Assembly: GCA_029593465.1 (NCBI GenBank)
Contig: JAKTNK010000010.1
Location: forward strand, 23,420 to 87,419
Source of the DNA: Streptococcus suis
Lineage (GTDB): Bacteria; Bacillota; Bacilli; Lactobacillales; Streptococcaceae
Direction of reading: 5' to 3'
DNA: 64,000 nucleotides
Of this stretch, positions 1 through 10,117 are shown piece after piece. The notes beneath the pieces were generated by a model. The model made no database searches. It was not told where the DNA came from and saw only the letters and a list, made by a program, of their open reading frames with translations. The number at the start of each line of letters is the position of its first letter. Position 1 is the stretch's first letter. The translations under genes were made by a program, and so were the position numbers.

Positions 1-28
1 ATCTAAATCACTAACGGAGGACAAATAA
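1..28 (+). CDS. possible 3' end of the upstream ABC transporter gene (partial)
   Basis: One frame is open from the window edge and ends with TAA at 26-28, reading SKSLTEDK. The next gene starts at 30 with its ribosome binding site inside this tail. The ATPase that follows belongs to a family normally cotranscribed with a binding protein and a permease, so this is probably the permease C-terminus. Eight codons are too few to be sure. Confidence 0.3.
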
Positions 29-29
29 G

Positions 30-833
30 ATGGCATTACTTAGCTTGCAAAATGTTCATAAAATTTTTGAAAAAGGCACTATCAATGAAAATCATGTTCT
101 TCGTGGCTTGAATTTAGACGTTGAAGAAGGGGATTTTATCTCGATTATTGGTGGGAATGGTGCCGGTAAGTCAACCTTATTGAATACCATAGCAGGGGTT
201 GTGCAAATGGATGAAGGGGATATTCTCTTGAATGGTAAATCCATCAAAAAAGAGTCTGTCGAAGCACGCTCTAAGCACATTAGCCGTGTTTTCCAAGACC
301 CTCGCATGGGAACAGCAACCAACTTGACCATCGAAGAAAACCTAGCCATTGCCTACCTCCGTGGTAAAAAACGCAGTATTTTCAAAAAGGCAGTTACGGA
401 TAAAGAACGTGAAATCTTTAAAGAATCCCTCAAAGAACTTGGTCTTGGTCTTGAGAATCGTTTGAAAACCGATGCAGGATTTTTGTCAGGTGGTCAGCGC
501 CAAGCTTTGACCCTAGCGATGGCAACCTTGATTCGACCAGATATTTTACTCTTGGATGAGCATATCGCGGCCCTCGACCCTAAAACCAGTGATATGGTGA
601 TGGCTTTGACGAAAAAAGTAGTGGAAGAACAAGGGCTTACGACTTTGATGATTACGCATAATATGGAACATGCTATTGAATATGGTAATCGATTAGTGAT
701 GTTATACCAAGGTAAGATTGTGGTTGATGTCAAGGGTGAAGAGAAGAAAAACTTGACGGTGGCTCAGCTTATGGATCTCTTCCATAAAAATTCAGGACAA
801 CAGCTCAATGACGATGCTCTTGTTTTGGGATAA
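30..833 (+). CDS. ABC transporter ATP-binding protein, TrpZ-like (COG1101 type)
   Basis: Cytoplasmic ATPase subunit of an importer of the family that in streptococci pairs with a TrpX-like binding protein and a TrpY-like permease, predicted for tryptophan or a related amino acid. Walker A GGNGAGKST is at residues 41-49, signature LSGGQ at 152-156, and Walker B ends in DEH at 176-178 instead of the usual DEP; from memory DEH is normal for this family. Length of 267 aa is typical. The site GGAGG lies just before the start, and the gene is the last of its operon, ending at a bidirectional terminator. The substrate is inferred from the family, not visible here. Confidence 0.85.
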   Translation: MALLSLQNVHKIFEKGTINENHVLRGLNLDVEEGDFISIIGGNGAGKSTLLNTIAGVVQMDEGDILLNGKSIKKESVEARSKHISRVFQDPRMGTATNLTIEENLAIAYLRGKKRSIFKKAVTDKEREIFKESLKELGLGLENRLKTDAGFLSGGQRQALTLAMATLIRPDILLLDEHIAALDPKTSDMVMALTKKVVEEQGLTTLMITHNMEHAIEYGNRLVMLYQGKIVVDVKGEEKKNLTVAQLMDLFHKNSGQQLNDDALVLG

Positions 834-849
834 GGGGTATCAATACATA

Positions 850-888
850 AAAAGTCAACTTAGCGCCTAAGCTAAGCTGACTTTTTTT
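850..888. terminator. bidirectional intrinsic terminator
   Basis: A 15-bp stem with one wobble pair (850-864 with 871-885), six-base loop and T-run. It separates the convergent ABC ATPase gene and the deacetylase gene, and its distal T-run overlaps the deacetylase stop codon at 887-889. Confidence 0.85.
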
Positions 889-1741
889 AATCCCCGTTTA
901 TTTGACTTAGTAGCTGCTCTGGAGTGGTTGTTGGTAAAATACGGACACGATTGAGAGACAAGAGGCTGTCATCAGCACTGGCAAGCCCTTCATTGGTGGT
1001 TAATCCTAGTTTGTAGCCAGCTTCTTGAGCTAATGCTAGGGTTTCTTGAGTATATCTTCCTGAAGGATAGGCGATGGTCATCGTCTCTTGCTTTAGTTGC
1101 TCGTTGAGGAAGTGCCGTGATTCCGTTAACTCTATCATCTGCATCTCTCTAGTATTGACACTTAAATCAGGATGATTCACGGTGTGTGCCTGAAAGGACA
1201 TGCCATGTTTCATCATTTCAAGCATCTGCTTGACCGTTAGATTGCTTGCATACTGATTTTGGACAAACCCAGTGATGATATTGTTAGTGGCTTTAGCTTT
1301 GTATTTTTTGAGAATTGGGTAGGCATGTGTGTAGAAGTCAGCGTTGCCATCATCAAAGGTTAGCCAGACCACCTTTTTCTGCGGCAGTGTATTGGTTGTG
1401 AGAGCTTGATAGGCTTCTTCTGGGGTTAAAAAGTAGTAACCATTACCAGCTAGTGCCTTAATCTGCTGCTCAAAAAGCTCAGGAGCCACAATCAAATTAG
1501 CACTGGCACTTTCTTCTGGAGCCATGTCATGAATGGCATGGTACATGAGAATTGGAATGCGAACAGTTTGATCTTGCCCAGTCCAGCTGGTGCTTTCTTT
1601 GGTAAGGGTTTGCGATGGTTGAAGACTTGTTTTTGATGGTGAATCTGTCTTTGCGGCTGGTTTTAAGAACCAGTACAAACCAGTGATGACTGTCAGGGTC
1701 AACATGAAAATCAGTATAAGAGTAGATGCGTGACGTTTCAT
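887..1741 (-). CDS. membrane-anchored polysaccharide deacetylase (CE4 family)
   Basis: Predicted to remove N-acetyl groups from cell-wall or secreted polysaccharide outside the membrane. There is one N-terminal membrane segment (about residues 7-26), a Ser/Thr-rich linker, then a NodB-like domain. Its metal and catalytic motifs are visible: TFDD at 128-131 and HTVNHP at 185-190. At 284 aa it is shorter than PgdA of S. pneumoniae and resembles the compact deacetylases of this family. I chose ATG 1741 over ATG 1768 because AAGGAG sits six bases before it, and a TGGTATAAT -10 element overlaps the upstream ATG. Monocistronic and divergent from hom. Substrate (peptidoglycan or other glycan) cannot be told from sequence. 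Confidence 0.8.
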   Translation of the reverse strand: MKRHASTLILIFMLTLTVITGLYWFLKPAAKTDSPSKTSLQPSQTLTKESTSWTGQDQTVRIPILMYHAIHDMAPEESASANLIVAPELFEQQIKALAGNGYYFLTPEEAYQALTTNTLPQKKVVWLTFDDGNADFYTHAYPILKKYKAKATNNIITGFVQNQYASNLTVKQMLEMMKHGMSFQAHTVNHPDLSVNTREMQMIELTESRHFLNEQLKQETMTIAYPSGRYTQETLALAQEAGYKLGLTTNEGLASADDSLLSLNRVRILPTTTPEQLLSQINGD

Positions 1742-1766
1742 AAGAGACTCCTTATTTGTTTGCTTC

Positions 1767-1775
1767 ATTATACCA
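1767..1775 (-). promoter_or_regulatory. extended -10 promoter of the deacetylase gene
   Basis: TGGTATAAT read on the minus strand, with TATAAT complementary to 1767-1772. Transcription would begin near 1760, which excludes the longer ORF start. Confidence 0.6.
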
Positions 1776-1796
1776 TATATGAGGGGGTTAGGATGA

Positions 1797-1826
1797 TTGC
1801 CAAGCGTAACGATATTTTGCTATACT
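1797..1826 (+). promoter_or_regulatory. promoter of hom
   Basis: TTGCCA (1797-1802), 18-base spacer, TATACT (1821-1826) preceded by TGC, making it an extended -10. Start codon at 1865. Confidence 0.6.
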
Positions 1827-1864
1827 AGGAGTTATAATGAACATAAAAGACGATGAGGTGTAAG

Positions 1865-3151
1865 ATGGCTATTAAGATTGGTTTACTTGGTTTTGGAACA
1901 GTTGCAAGTGGTCTGCCCTTTTTATTGGCAGACAATCATGATAAAATCAGTTCGTTGACAGGTTGTGATATTGAGATTAGTAAGGTTTTAGTGAAGACTG
2001 AGGAAGATGCTGCCCGTTTAAGAGCGGCTGGTCATGATTATGATTTTGTAACCTCTATTGATGCCATTTTATCTGATGATGCGATTGCGATTGTGGTCGA
2101 GTTGATTGGGCGTATCGAGCCTGCTAAATCTTATATCCAACAAGCTCTTGCTGCAGGAAAGCATGTGGTTTCAGCCAACAAGGATTTAATTGCGGTTCAT
2201 GGTCAGCAGTTAGTGTCATTGGCCAATGAAAAAGGTCTCTTCTTTGCCTATGAGGCAGCTGTGGCAGGCGGTATCCCTATTTTAAGAACGCTTTCTCAGT
2301 CATTTATCTCAGATAAAATCACGCGTCTTTTAGGCGTTTTGAACGGTACTTCTAATTACATGTTAACCAAGATGGTGGATGAAGGTTGGGCTTATGACGA
2401 GGCTTTGTCACAGGCTCAAGCCTTGGGTTATGCAGAGAGCGACCCCACCAATGATGTGGAAGGTATTGACGCCGCCTATAAAGTAGCTATTTTAAGCCAA
2501 TTTGCTTTTGGGATGACGATTGATTTTGATGTGATTCATCACCAAGGCATCACAGCTATTAGGTCAGCAGATGTAGCTGCCGCTAAAGAAATGGGCTATG
2601 TGATTAAATTGATTGGTGATTTACAAGAAAGACCATCTGGACTTTGGGCAGAAGTAGTGCCAACCTTTGTTCCTCTAAATCATCCTTTGGCAGCAGTTAG
2701 CGATGTTATGAACGCTGTGTTTGTCGAATCCATTGGCATTGGTCAGTCGATGTATTATGGGCCAGGGGCAGGTCAAAAGCCAACAGCTACCTCTGTCATG
2801 GCAGATGTCATGCAGATTGGGCGTCAGATTATGGCAAAAGCACCTGCTAAACCGTTTAATGCTTATCATCGCCCATGTCGTTTGGCATCTCCTGAGGAAG
2901 TGGTTAGTTCTTATTATTTCGCAGTAGCAGCAAGTGATGAGCCAGGTCAACTGTCACATTTGGCACAGTTGTTTGAGCAGTACCATATTTCGTTTGATCA
3001 GGTCTTACAAGATAAGGCTGAAGGAGGCAAGGCGACGATTACGGTCATCACTCATGGCATTACACGTCACCAGCTAAAAGACATCACTGATGCGATTAAG
3101 GCTTCGGAGGCTTTTACCTTAGCCAATACCTTTAAAGTGTTAGGAGAATAG
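1865..3151 (+). CDS. hom: homoserine dehydrogenase
   Basis: NAD(P)H-dependent reduction of aspartate semialdehyde to homoserine, the branch-point step towards threonine and methionine. The protein is 428 aa, usual for the Gram-positive enzyme. It has an N-terminal Rossmann motif [11 protein letters not shown], the conserved substrate-binding stretch [14 protein letters not shown], the motif [16 protein letters not shown], and a C-terminal ACT-like regulatory domain from roughly residue 350. ATG 1865 is chosen with GAGGTG before it; an in-frame ATG at 1853 has no ribosome binding site. thrB follows after one base, so the two are cotranscribed. Confidence 0.95.
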   Translation: MAIKIGLLGFGTVASGLPFLLADNHDKISSLTGCDIEISKVLVKTEEDAARLRAAGHDYDFVTSIDAILSDDAIAIVVELIGRIEPAKSYIQQALAAGKHVVSANKDLIAVHGQQLVSLANEKGLFFAYEAAVAGGIPILRTLSQSFISDKITRLLGVLNGTSNYMLTKMVDEGWAYDEALSQAQALGYAESDPTNDVEGIDAAYKVAILSQFAFGMTIDFDVIHHQGITAIRSADVAAAKEMGYVIKLIGDLQERPSGLWAEVVPTFVPLNHPLAAVSDVMNAVFVESIGIGQSMYYGPGAGQKPTATSVMADVMQIGRQIMAKAPAKPFNAYHRPCRLASPEEVVSSYYFAVAASDEPGQLSHLAQLFEQYHISFDQVLQDKAEGGKATITVITHGITRHQLKDITDAIKASEAFTLANTFKVLGE

Positions 3152-3152
3152 T

Positions 3153-4013
3153 ATGAAGATTACCGTACCAGCAACCTCCGCTAATTTAGGGCCGGGATTC
3201 GACTCGATTGGTCTTGCCGTGACAGCTTACTTAACGGTCGAGGTCTTAGAAAAGAGTGATCACTGGTTTATTGAGCATGACTTAGAGGGCGTGCCGAATG
3301 ACGAGAGCAATTTGCTGTTAACAACAGCTTTAGCAGTTGCACCAGACTTACCCCCCCACCGTTTGAAAATGGTTTCTGATATTCCCTTAGCCAGAGGATT
3401 AGGCTCATCCTCATCAGTGATTGTGGCAGGGATTGAGTTGGCTAACCAGTTGGGACAGTTGGATTTATCAGAGGATGCCAAATTAGCGATTGCTACTAAA
3501 ATAGAAGGCCATCCAGATAATGTCGCTCCGGCTATCTTTGGTGATTTAGTCATCGCTTCTTATGATAATCAGGAGCTTGATAAAGTGGTGGTGCCTTTTC
3601 CAGACTGTGCTTTAGTAGCCTATATCCCGTCTTATGAGTTGAAGACGCAGGAATCTCGCGAGGCCCTACCTGAGATGTTAACCTTCAAAGAAGCTGTCCA
3701 AGCATCAGCAGTGGCTAATATGGTGGTAGCTAGTTTATTGACAGGTGATTTGGTTAAGGCTGGCCGATTCATGGCCCAAGACCGCTTTCATGAACCTTAT
3801 CGTCAACAGCTGGTACCAGAATGCCAACGTATCAGAGAGATAGGCAAAGTATGTGGTGCTTACACCACCTATCTATCTGGTGCTGGACCGACTGTGATGA
3901 CCCTATTGCCTCATGAGAAAAAAGACGCTTTCATGGCAATGCTCCATCAGGAATTTAACGATACCATTTTAGAATTGGCTGTTGATAGAAAAGGGGTCGT
4001 GGTTGACAACTAA
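3153..4013 (+). CDS. thrB: homoserine kinase
   Basis: GHMP-family kinase that phosphorylates homoserine with ATP for threonine synthesis. The start [20 protein letters not shown] is the family signature, and the ATP loop [16 protein letters not shown] lies near residue 80. C-terminal motif [12 protein letters not shown] is intact. Length 286 aa is normal. Its ribosome binding site lies within the end of hom, one base upstream. thrC is not in this window. The RarD-like gene overlaps its 3' end. Confidence 0.95.
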   Translation: MKITVPATSANLGPGFDSIGLAVTAYLTVEVLEKSDHWFIEHDLEGVPNDESNLLLTTALAVAPDLPPHRLKMVSDIPLARGLGSSSSVIVAGIELANQLGQLDLSEDAKLAIATKIEGHPDNVAPAIFGDLVIASYDNQELDKVVVPFPDCALVAYIPSYELKTQESREALPEMLTFKEAVQASAVANMVVASLLTGDLVKAGRFMAQDRFHEPYRQQLVPECQRIREIGKVCGAYTTYLSGAGPTVMTLLPHEKKDAFMAMLHQEFNDTILELAVDRKGVVVDN

Positions 4014-4908
4014 AACAAAAGGCTTATTATTAGCATTTTTAGCTTATCTATTTTGGGGTATCCTATCCTTATATTGGAAAGGATTAGAAGGGATTCCTTC
4101 TTACACGATTTTTGCCTATCGTATCTTATGGACGGTATTAACCATGCTGACTTACATGGTCTTATCAGGGCAGATTCCAAGATACAAAACAGAACTGAGC
4201 CTGCTTTGGAAGGAAAAGTCTGTTTTCGCTCGTATGGTTCTAGCTAGTCTGTTTATCACTATTAACTGGTTGGCTTATATTTGGGCTATTACGCATGGGC
4301 AGGCTACTCAAGCCAGTCTAGGCTACTATATCATGCCATTAGTATCGATAGGATTGTCGGTCATCTTTTTAAAAGAAAGTCTCACGAGATCATCTCAAAT
4401 GGCGATGCTATTAGCCGTTATGGGGGTTCTTATCTTAATCTACCAAACAGGCTCACTGCCTTTTCTAACCTTATTGCTGTCATTTAGTTTTGCTTTTTAC
4501 GGGCTACTCAAAAAGGGAGTTGCTTTATCCAGTGATGTGGCAATGCTATTTGAAGCAGGGGTTATTCTACCAGCTAGCCTGTGCTATTTGCTTGTTTTTA
4601 GTCAGGTATCCCTGCTGGATTTGCCATTACATGACAATCTTTTACTAGCCTTATCGGGAGTGGTGACGGCTATTCCGCTCTTATTATTTTCAGAAGCTGT
4701 TAAACGTGCCTCTTTAAATCAAGTGGGATTTCTCCAATACCTCAATCCGACCATTCAGTTATTTATTGCTGTTATGATTTTTGGTGAGAATATCTCATCA
4801 AATGAGCTACTGGGCTTTGCTTTGATATGGCTGGCTATCTTGGTTTTTGTTATTGGTCAACTCTTAGTCGTTAAAAGGGCTAAAAAAGTATTTTTTCAAA
4901 AAAGATAG
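4003..4908 (+). CDS. rarD: EamA/RarD-type membrane permease
   Basis: Predicted inner-membrane transporter of the drug/metabolite superfamily with about ten membrane helices arranged as two EamA repeats. RarD proteins are named after a chloramphenicol-sensitive mutant; the natural substrate is unknown. TTG 4003 is favoured because AAGGGG lies six bases before it; an earlier TTG at 3982 lacks such a site. The gene overlaps the thrB stop by 11 bases, so it is translationally linked to the homoserine operon. Export of an amino-acid intermediate is a possible role but is only inference from context. Confidence 0.8.
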   Translation: MTTKTKGLLLAFLAYLFWGILSLYWKGLEGIPSYTIFAYRILWTVLTMLTYMVLSGQIPRYKTELSLLWKEKSVFARMVLASLFITINWLAYIWAITHGQATQASLGYYIMPLVSIGLSVIFLKESLTRSSQMAMLLAVMGVLILIYQTGSLPFLTLLLSFSFAFYGLLKKGVALSSDVAMLFEAGVILPASLCYLLVFSQVSLLDLPLHDNLLLALSGVVTAIPLLLFSEAVKRASLNQVGFLQYLNPTIQLFIAVMIFGENISSNELLGFALIWLAILVFVIGQLLVVKRAKKVFFQKR

Positions 4909-4910
4909 GT

Positions 4911-4939
4911 AAGAGTTAGTCAAAAGACTAGCTCTTTTT
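4911..4939 (+). terminator. intrinsic terminator after the hom-thrB-rarD operon
   Basis: Stem 4911-4921 with 4926-4936 (one wobble pair), AAAA loop, T-run to 4939. Confidence 0.85.
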
Positions 4940-4980
4940 GTTATACTTATGATATGACTGATAGGACAGAGGATAAAGAG

Positions 4981-6240
4981 ATGTTAACATATACTGAAAG
5001 CCTTGCTTGGCTCAGCCAACAGTTAAAATTTGGGATTAAGCCAGGAATTGAGCGTGTGAAGTGGCTCTTGAATGAATTGGGAAATCCTCAGGATAGGGTG
5101 AAAGGGGTCCATGTGGTCGGTACCAACGGTAAAGGGTCAACCGTCCATTACCTGCAAACCATCTTGACAAATGCAGGTTATGTGGTGGGAACCTTCACAT
5201 CTCCCTATATTATGGATTTTCGTGAGCGCATTTCCCTAGATGGTCAGATGATTACGCGAAATGATTTGGTTGATCTTGTTGCACGAGTAAAACCAATTGC
5301 TGAGCGCCTGCCTCAAGAAACGGGTTACGAACCGGCAACAGAATTTGAACTAATTACAGCCATGATGTTTCTCTACTTTGGTGAGGTTCATCCAGTGGAT
5401 ATTGCAATTATCGAGGCTGGTTTAGGTGGTCTTTATGATTCGACCAATGTTTTTACGCCTCTCGTTGTGGTCTGTCCTTCGATAGGTTTGGATCACCAAG
5501 ATATTTTGGGAGATTCCTACACAGAGATTGCCAAGCAAAAGGTTGGTGTTTTAAAGCATCAGGTACCTTTTGTCTTTTCAGAAAAACGTTCGGATGTTAA
5601 AGAGGTATTTTTCAAGAAGGCCTTGGAAACACACAGTCCTATTTATGAATTGGGACGCGATTTTTCGGTCTCTGGTTCTGCGCAGCATTTTGATTTTAAA
5701 GATGAGGATAGGACGATGTTGGGACTATCATTAAGCATGCTTGGGCAACATCAAGTTTTCAATGCCGGCCTTGCGATTAAAACCAGCTTATTATTGGCTG
5801 AAACCTATCCACAAATTACCGAAGAGCATATTCGACAAGGGCTTAAAAAGGCTTCTTGGTTAGGACGGACAGAGCTGATGTCGCGAAATGTGATGATTGA
5901 TGGTGCCCATAATAGAGAGAGCGTCGCTGTTTTGACAGATTTGCTGAAGAATCAGTTTTCAGATAAGAGTATCCATATCCTATTTTCAGCCATTGATACC
6001 AAGCCGGTTGACGATATGTTAGAGCAACTCTCAACTGTCGGAGAGGTTACGGTAACCAGCTTTGATTATCCCAATGCCGTTTCCTTGGATAGCTATCCAT
6101 CCACTTATCCTCGAGTATCTCAGTTTCAAAACTGGTTAACCCATTGTGATTTGTCATCACAGGATAAGCTCTATGTGATTACGGGTTCTCTCTATTTTAT
6201 CTCACAAGTGAGACAGTACTGGCTGAACAAGGAAACCTAA
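4981..6240 (+). CDS. folC: folylpolyglutamate synthase/dihydrofolate synthase
   Basis: Mur-ligase-type enzyme that adds glutamate to dihydropteroate and to folates, using ATP, in the cytoplasm. The ATP loop GTNGKGST is near residue 45, and MIDGAHNRESV marks the C-terminal ligase domain. ATG 4981 gives 419 aa and has AGAGG eight bases before it. The ORF can be extended to 4954, but that ATG overlaps the likely -10 (TATACT, 4942-4947) and has no ribosome binding site. No other folate genes are adjacent in this window. Confidence 0.9.
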   Translation: MLTYTESLAWLSQQLKFGIKPGIERVKWLLNELGNPQDRVKGVHVVGTNGKGSTVHYLQTILTNAGYVVGTFTSPYIMDFRERISLDGQMITRNDLVDLVARVKPIAERLPQETGYEPATEFELITAMMFLYFGEVHPVDIAIIEAGLGGLYDSTNVFTPLVVVCPSIGLDHQDILGDSYTEIAKQKVGVLKHQVPFVFSEKRSDVKEVFFKKALETHSPIYELGRDFSVSGSAQHFDFKDEDRTMLGLSLSMLGQHQVFNAGLAIKTSLLLAETYPQITEEHIRQGLKKASWLGRTELMSRNVMIDGAHNRESVAVLTDLLKNQFSDKSIHILFSAIDTKPVDDMLEQLSTVGEVTVTSFDYPNAVSLDSYPSTYPRVSQFQNWLTHCDLSSQDKLYVITGSLYFISQVRQYWLNKET

Positions 6241-6322
6241 ATTGATAAACTAAAGCTGCTTCAAAGGAGACTACCAGGGTAGTGTGAAAATTGGATATTT
6301 TACTGCCAGCTCCCTTGTTTTT

Positions 6323-6331
6323 TGGTATAAT
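6323..6331 (+). promoter_or_regulatory. extended -10 promoter of murB
   Basis: TGGTATAAT with no clear -35. It lies inside the longest possible murB ORF and supports the shorter start at 6372. Confidence 0.6.
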
Positions 6332-6371
6332 GGTGGGTGGCTACGCCAATTTTTCGATGTATGAGGAAAAA

Positions 6372-7277
6372 ATGATAAAAGAAGAGATGAAAGAGGTCTT
6401 ATCAGGCATTGATATTCGTTTTGATGAGCCTCTCAAAAATTACACCTATACTAAGGTTGGAGGACCAGCAGATTACCTTGCTTTCCCTCGGAACCGTTTT
6501 GAATTGGTTCGCTTGGTACGTTTTGCCAACCAGCATGCCATTCCATGGATGGTTCTCGGAAATGCTAGTAATTTGATTGTGCGTGATGGTGGTATTAGAG
6601 GTTTGGTTATTATGTTTGACCGTTTAAACACAACCACTATTGATGGCTATATCATGGAGGTTGAAGCAGGGGCTAACCTCAAGGAAACCACCAAGGTAGC
6701 GCGTGAGCATAGCTTAACGGGATTCGAATTTGCGGCGGGTATTCCCGGTAGTGTCGGGGGAGCTGTCTTTATGAATGCCGGTGCTTACTGGGGAGAGATT
6801 GCCCACGTCTTGTTATCTGCTAATGTCATGACGCCAGAAGGCGAGGTTAAGACGCTTGAAGCCAGTGACTTGGCATTTGGTTACCGCTATTCAGCCCTAC
6901 AGCATTCAGGAGATATTGTCATTTCCGCTAAGTTTGCTTTGAAGCCGGGTGATTATCAGGTCATCAAACAAGAAATGGATCGTCTTAATCACTTGCGTGC
7001 CTTGAAACAACCTTTAGACTATCCGTCCTGTGGCTCTGTCTTTAAGCGGCCGCCAGGTTACTTTGCAGGGCAACTGATTACAGAAGCTAATCTCAAAGGG
7101 CACCGTATAGGTGGTGTTGAGGTCTCTGAAAAACACGCTGGTTTTATGATTAATGTTGATAATGGAACGGCTAAGAACTATGAAGACCTCATTACTTATG
7201 TGATTGCAACTGTTGAAAAAAACTCAGGCGTTACCTTGGAACCCGAAGTTCGGATTATAGGTGAAGCGTTGACATAA
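6372..7277 (+). CDS. murB: UDP-N-acetylenolpyruvoylglucosamine reductase
   Basis: FAD- and NADPH-dependent reduction of UDP-GlcNAc-enolpyruvate to UDP-MurNAc, the second committed step of peptidoglycan precursor synthesis. FAD-binding segments [12 protein letters not shown] and [18 protein letters not shown] are present. So are the catalytic serine region [11 protein letters not shown] and the C-terminal glutamate in LEPEVRIIG. The start at 6372 (302 aa) has GAGG five bases upstream and matches the length of streptococcal MurB. Earlier in-frame starts lie upstream of the promoter. murB preceding potABCD is a familiar streptococcal arrangement. Confidence 0.95.
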   Translation: MIKEEMKEVLSGIDIRFDEPLKNYTYTKVGGPADYLAFPRNRFELVRLVRFANQHAIPWMVLGNASNLIVRDGGIRGLVIMFDRLNTTTIDGYIMEVEAGANLKETTKVAREHSLTGFEFAAGIPGSVGGAVFMNAGAYWGEIAHVLLSANVMTPEGEVKTLEASDLAFGYRYSALQHSGDIVISAKFALKPGDYQVIKQEMDRLNHLRALKQPLDYPSCGSVFKRPPGYFAGQLITEANLKGHRIGGVEVSEKHAGFMINVDNGTAKNYEDLITYVIATVEKNSGVTLEPEVRIIGEALT

Positions 7278-7285
7278 GGAGTATC

Positions 7286-7363
7286 AGCTCAGAAAAAGGC
7301 AACTTTCTGGGCTAAATGAGTCCCTTAGTGGTTTAACGAGCTAAGCCTCTTTGTAAATGGGGC
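7286..7363 (+). promoter_or_regulatory. structured leader between murB and potA
   Basis: Hairpin 7286-7295 with 7304-7313 (10 bp, one wobble). Two weaker pairings follow: 7324-7328 with 7341-7345, and 7345-7349 with 7359-7363. None has a convincing T-run, so it is not a clear terminator. It may be a processing site or a regulatory leader for the polyamine operon; no known riboswitch class was recognised. Confidence 0.4.
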
Positions 7364-7411
7364 GTTTTAACAATGATGATAACTAGAAAATTCATGGAGG
7401 ATTTATGACCA

Positions 7412-8566
7412 TTGACTAATCCAATTATTGCTTTTAAGCATGTCTCTAAGACCTTTGAAGATAGTGGTACAACCGTTTTAAAGGACATTAACTTCGAACT
7501 TGAAGAAGGAAAGTTTTATACTCTTTTAGGAGCTTCTGGTTCAGGGAAATCAACTATCCTCAATCTTATTGCGGGTCTCTTAGATGCGACATCGGGAGAC
7601 ATCTTTCTAGATGGCAAACGTATTAACGACCTTCCCATCAATAAACGTGATGTGCATACGGTGTTTCAATCTTATGCCTTATTTCCGCACATGACGGTCT
7701 ATGAGAATGTTGCTTTTTCATTGAAGCTAAAAAAGGTTGCCAAAGCAGAAATCGATCAACGGGTGAAAGATGCCTTGAAGATGGTGCAGTTAGCAGGGTA
7801 TGAAAAGCGCTCTATCCAAAAATTATCTGGTGGACAGCGTCAGCGGGTAGCGATTGCGCGTGCGATTATCAACCAACCTCGCGTAGTGCTTCTTGATGAA
7901 CCACTGTCAGCACTGGATTTGAAATTGCGTACCGAAATGCAGTACGAACTGCGTGAACTGCAACAACGTTTGGGCATTACCTTTGTGTTTGTCACGCATG
8001 ATCAAGAGGAAGCCTTGGCTATGAGTGACTGGATTTTTGTCATGAATGATGGTCAAATTGTTCAATCTGGAACACCAGTTGATATCTATGACGAACCCAT
8101 CAATCATTTTGTAGCGACTTTTATTGGAGAGTCTAATATCCTTCCAGCAACCATGATTGAAGACTACTTGGTAGAATTTAATGGCAAACGCTTTGAGGCC
8201 GTTGATGGGGGGATGCGTCCTCATGAACCTGTTCAAGTGGTTATTCGACCAGAAGATTTGCAGATAACTCTCCCTGAAGAAGGGAAATTACAGGTCACAG
8301 TTGACACACAGCTCTTTCGAGGTGTCCACTATGAGATTATTGCCTATGATGATTTGGGCAATGAATGGATGATTCACTCGACGCGCAAAGCGATTGAAGG
8401 AGAGGTTGTCGGTCTTGATTTTACCCCCGAAGATATCCATATCATGCGCCTTCATGAAACCGAGGAAGAATTTGATGCTCGTATTGAAGAGTATGTTGAA
8501 ACAGAGACTGTGGAAGACGGTTTGATTCACTTTATTGAGGAGGAGCGTCATGAAGAAAACGGCTAG
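7412..8566 (+). CDS. potA: spermidine/putrescine ABC transporter ATPase
   Basis: ATPase that powers polyamine uptake through PotBC. Walker [10 protein letters not shown] is near residue 38, signature [14 protein letters not shown] and Walker [12 protein letters not shown] follow, and the C-terminal TOBE-like domain contains [10 protein letters not shown]. Length is 384 aa. The start is TTG 7412, with GGAGG at 7396-7400. An out-of-frame ATG at 7405 opens a four-codon reading frame (MTID) whose stop overlaps the potA start. It may reduce or couple potA translation. potB begins 17 bases before potA ends. Confidence 0.93.
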   Translation: MTNPIIAFKHVSKTFEDSGTTVLKDINFELEEGKFYTLLGASGSGKSTILNLIAGLLDATSGDIFLDGKRINDLPINKRDVHTVFQSYALFPHMTVYENVAFSLKLKKVAKAEIDQRVKDALKMVQLAGYEKRSIQKLSGGQRQRVAIARAIINQPRVVLLDEPLSALDLKLRTEMQYELRELQQRLGITFVFVTHDQEEALAMSDWIFVMNDGQIVQSGTPVDIYDEPINHFVATFIGESNILPATMIEDYLVEFNGKRFEAVDGGMRPHEPVQVVIRPEDLQITLPEEGKLQVTVDTQLFRGVHYEIIAYDDLGNEWMIHSTRKAIEGEVVGLDFTPEDIHIMRLHETEEEFDARIEEYVETETVEDGLIHFIEEERHEENG

Positions 8567-9344
8567 CTTTTTCTCAGTTCCCTATATACTATGGCTTTTG
8601 CTATTTGTTCTCGCTCCAGTTGCGATGATTATCTGGCAGTCCTTTTTTGACATACAGGGGCATGCAAGTTTGATAAATTATCAAACCTTCTTTGGATCAT
8701 GGACTTATCTCAAGATGAGTCTCAATTCCATTCTCTATGCTGGTATTATCACCTTGGTGACCTTAGTTTTGTCCTACCCAACAGCCCTTATTTTGACACG
8801 TCTCAAACACAAGCAATTATGGCTGATGCTCATTATTTTACCGACCTGGGTAAACTTATTGCTAAAAGCCTATGCGTTTATGGGGATTTTTGGGCAACAA
8901 GGAGGGGTCAATGCCTTTTTAAGCTTTATGGGCTTAGGGCCACAACAACTTTTATTCACCGATTTTTCATTTGTTTTTGTGGCGTCTTATATTGAAATCC
9001 CTTTTATGATTTTACCGATTTTCAATGCTCTCGATGATATTGATCACAATCTCATCAATGCTAGCCGTGATTTAGGGGCTAATGATTGGCAAACTTTTAC
9101 TAAAGTGATTTTCCCCTTATCCTTAAATGGCGTTCGTGCTGGTGTGCAATCGGTATTTATTCCAAGCTTGAGCCTGTTCATGCTGACAAGGCTGATTGGT
9201 GGTAATCGCGTGATAACACTAGGAACAGCGATAGAGCAGCATTTTCTCACCACACAAAACTGGGGAATGGGCTCAACCATAGGCGTTATCCTTATCGCAA
9301 CGATGCTACTTATTATGTGGGTGACAAAGGAGAGAAAATCATGA
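8550..9344 (+). CDS. potB: spermidine/putrescine ABC transporter permease PotB
   Basis: Membrane channel subunit of the PotABCD importer, 264 aa with about six helices. The conserved cytoplasmic loop [20 protein letters not shown] is the EAA-type contact with PotA. ATG 8550 has GGAGG directly upstream; an in-frame TTG at 8535 is ignored. Overlaps potA and potC, so translation is coupled. Confidence 0.92.
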   Translation: MKKTASFFSVPYILWLLLFVLAPVAMIIWQSFFDIQGHASLINYQTFFGSWTYLKMSLNSILYAGIITLVTLVLSYPTALILTRLKHKQLWLMLIILPTWVNLLLKAYAFMGIFGQQGGVNAFLSFMGLGPQQLLFTDFSFVFVASYIEIPFMILPIFNALDDIDHNLINASRDLGANDWQTFTKVIFPLSLNGVRAGVQSVFIPSLSLFMLTRLIGGNRVITLGTAIEQHFLTTQNWGMGSTIGVILIATMLLIMWVTKERKS

Positions 9345-10117
9345 AAAAATTTGCTAATGTCTATTTGTTTTTTGTGTTTATCCTCCTTTACGCACCGATT
9401 GTTTACCTCATTGCTTATTCCTTCAATGAAGCGGGCAACATGAATGGTTTTTCTGGCTTTACGCTTGATCATTATCAGACCATGCTGTCGGATAGCCGTT
9501 TGATGTTAATCTTGGTGCAGACCTTCCTTTTGGCTTTCTTGAGCTCCTTGATAGCAACTGTTATCGGTACTTTTGGGGCTATCTATATTCACGATAGTCA
9601 AAAACGCTATCAAAATAGTCTGCTATCAACTAATAATATCTTAATGGTTGCCCCAGATGTGATGATTGGGGCGTCATTCTTGATTTTATTTACTCAAATT
9701 AAGTTTCAATTAGGGTTTCTAACGGTCTTACTTAGCCATGTGGCCTTTTCGATTCCGATTGTGGTATTGATGGTGTTGCCACGGCTAAAAGAGATGAACC
9801 AAGACATGATTCATGCGGCTTATGATTTGGGAGCAAGTCGTTTGCAGATGCTTAGAGAAGTCATGCTGCCTTATCTGACCCCTGGGATTATTGCTGGTTA
9901 CTTTATGGCTTTTACCTATTCCTTAGATGACTTTGCGGTGACTTTTTTTGTCACAGGAAATGGTTTTTCAACCTTATCGGTAGAAATTTACTCGCGCGCT
10001 CGACAAGGGATCTCTTTAGATATCAATGCGCTGTCGGCAGTTGTCTTTTGCTTTAGTATCCTTTTAGTGATTGGTTACTACTTTATTTCTCAAGATAAGG
10101 AGGCCAAAGATGCGTAG
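9341..10117 (+). CDS. potC: spermidine/putrescine ABC transporter permease PotC
   Basis: Second membrane permease of PotABCD, 258 aa, six predicted helices, with the EAA-type loop HAAYDLGASRLQMLREVMLP. ATG 9341 overlaps the potB stop (ATGA) and follows AAGGAG. It overlaps potD by eight bases. Confidence 0.92.
   Translation: MKKFANVYLFFVFILLYAPIVYLIAYSFNEAGNMNGFSGFTLDHYQTMLSDSRLMLILVQTFLLAFLSSLIATVIGTFGAIYIHDSQKRYQNSLLSTNNILMVAPDVMIGASFLILFTQIKFQLGFLTVLLSHVAFSIPIVVLMVLPRLKEMNQDMIHAAYDLGASRLQMLREVMLPYLTPGIIAGYFMAFTYSLDDFAVTFFVTGNGFSTLSVEIYSRARQGISLDINALSAVVFCFSILLVIGYYFISQDKEAKDA

Noticed and set aside
176-210. Walker B with DEH instead of DEP as a defect in the first ABC ATPase
   Set aside because: From memory the DEH form is typical of this TrpZ-like family; residue 176 Asp and 177 Glu are intact.
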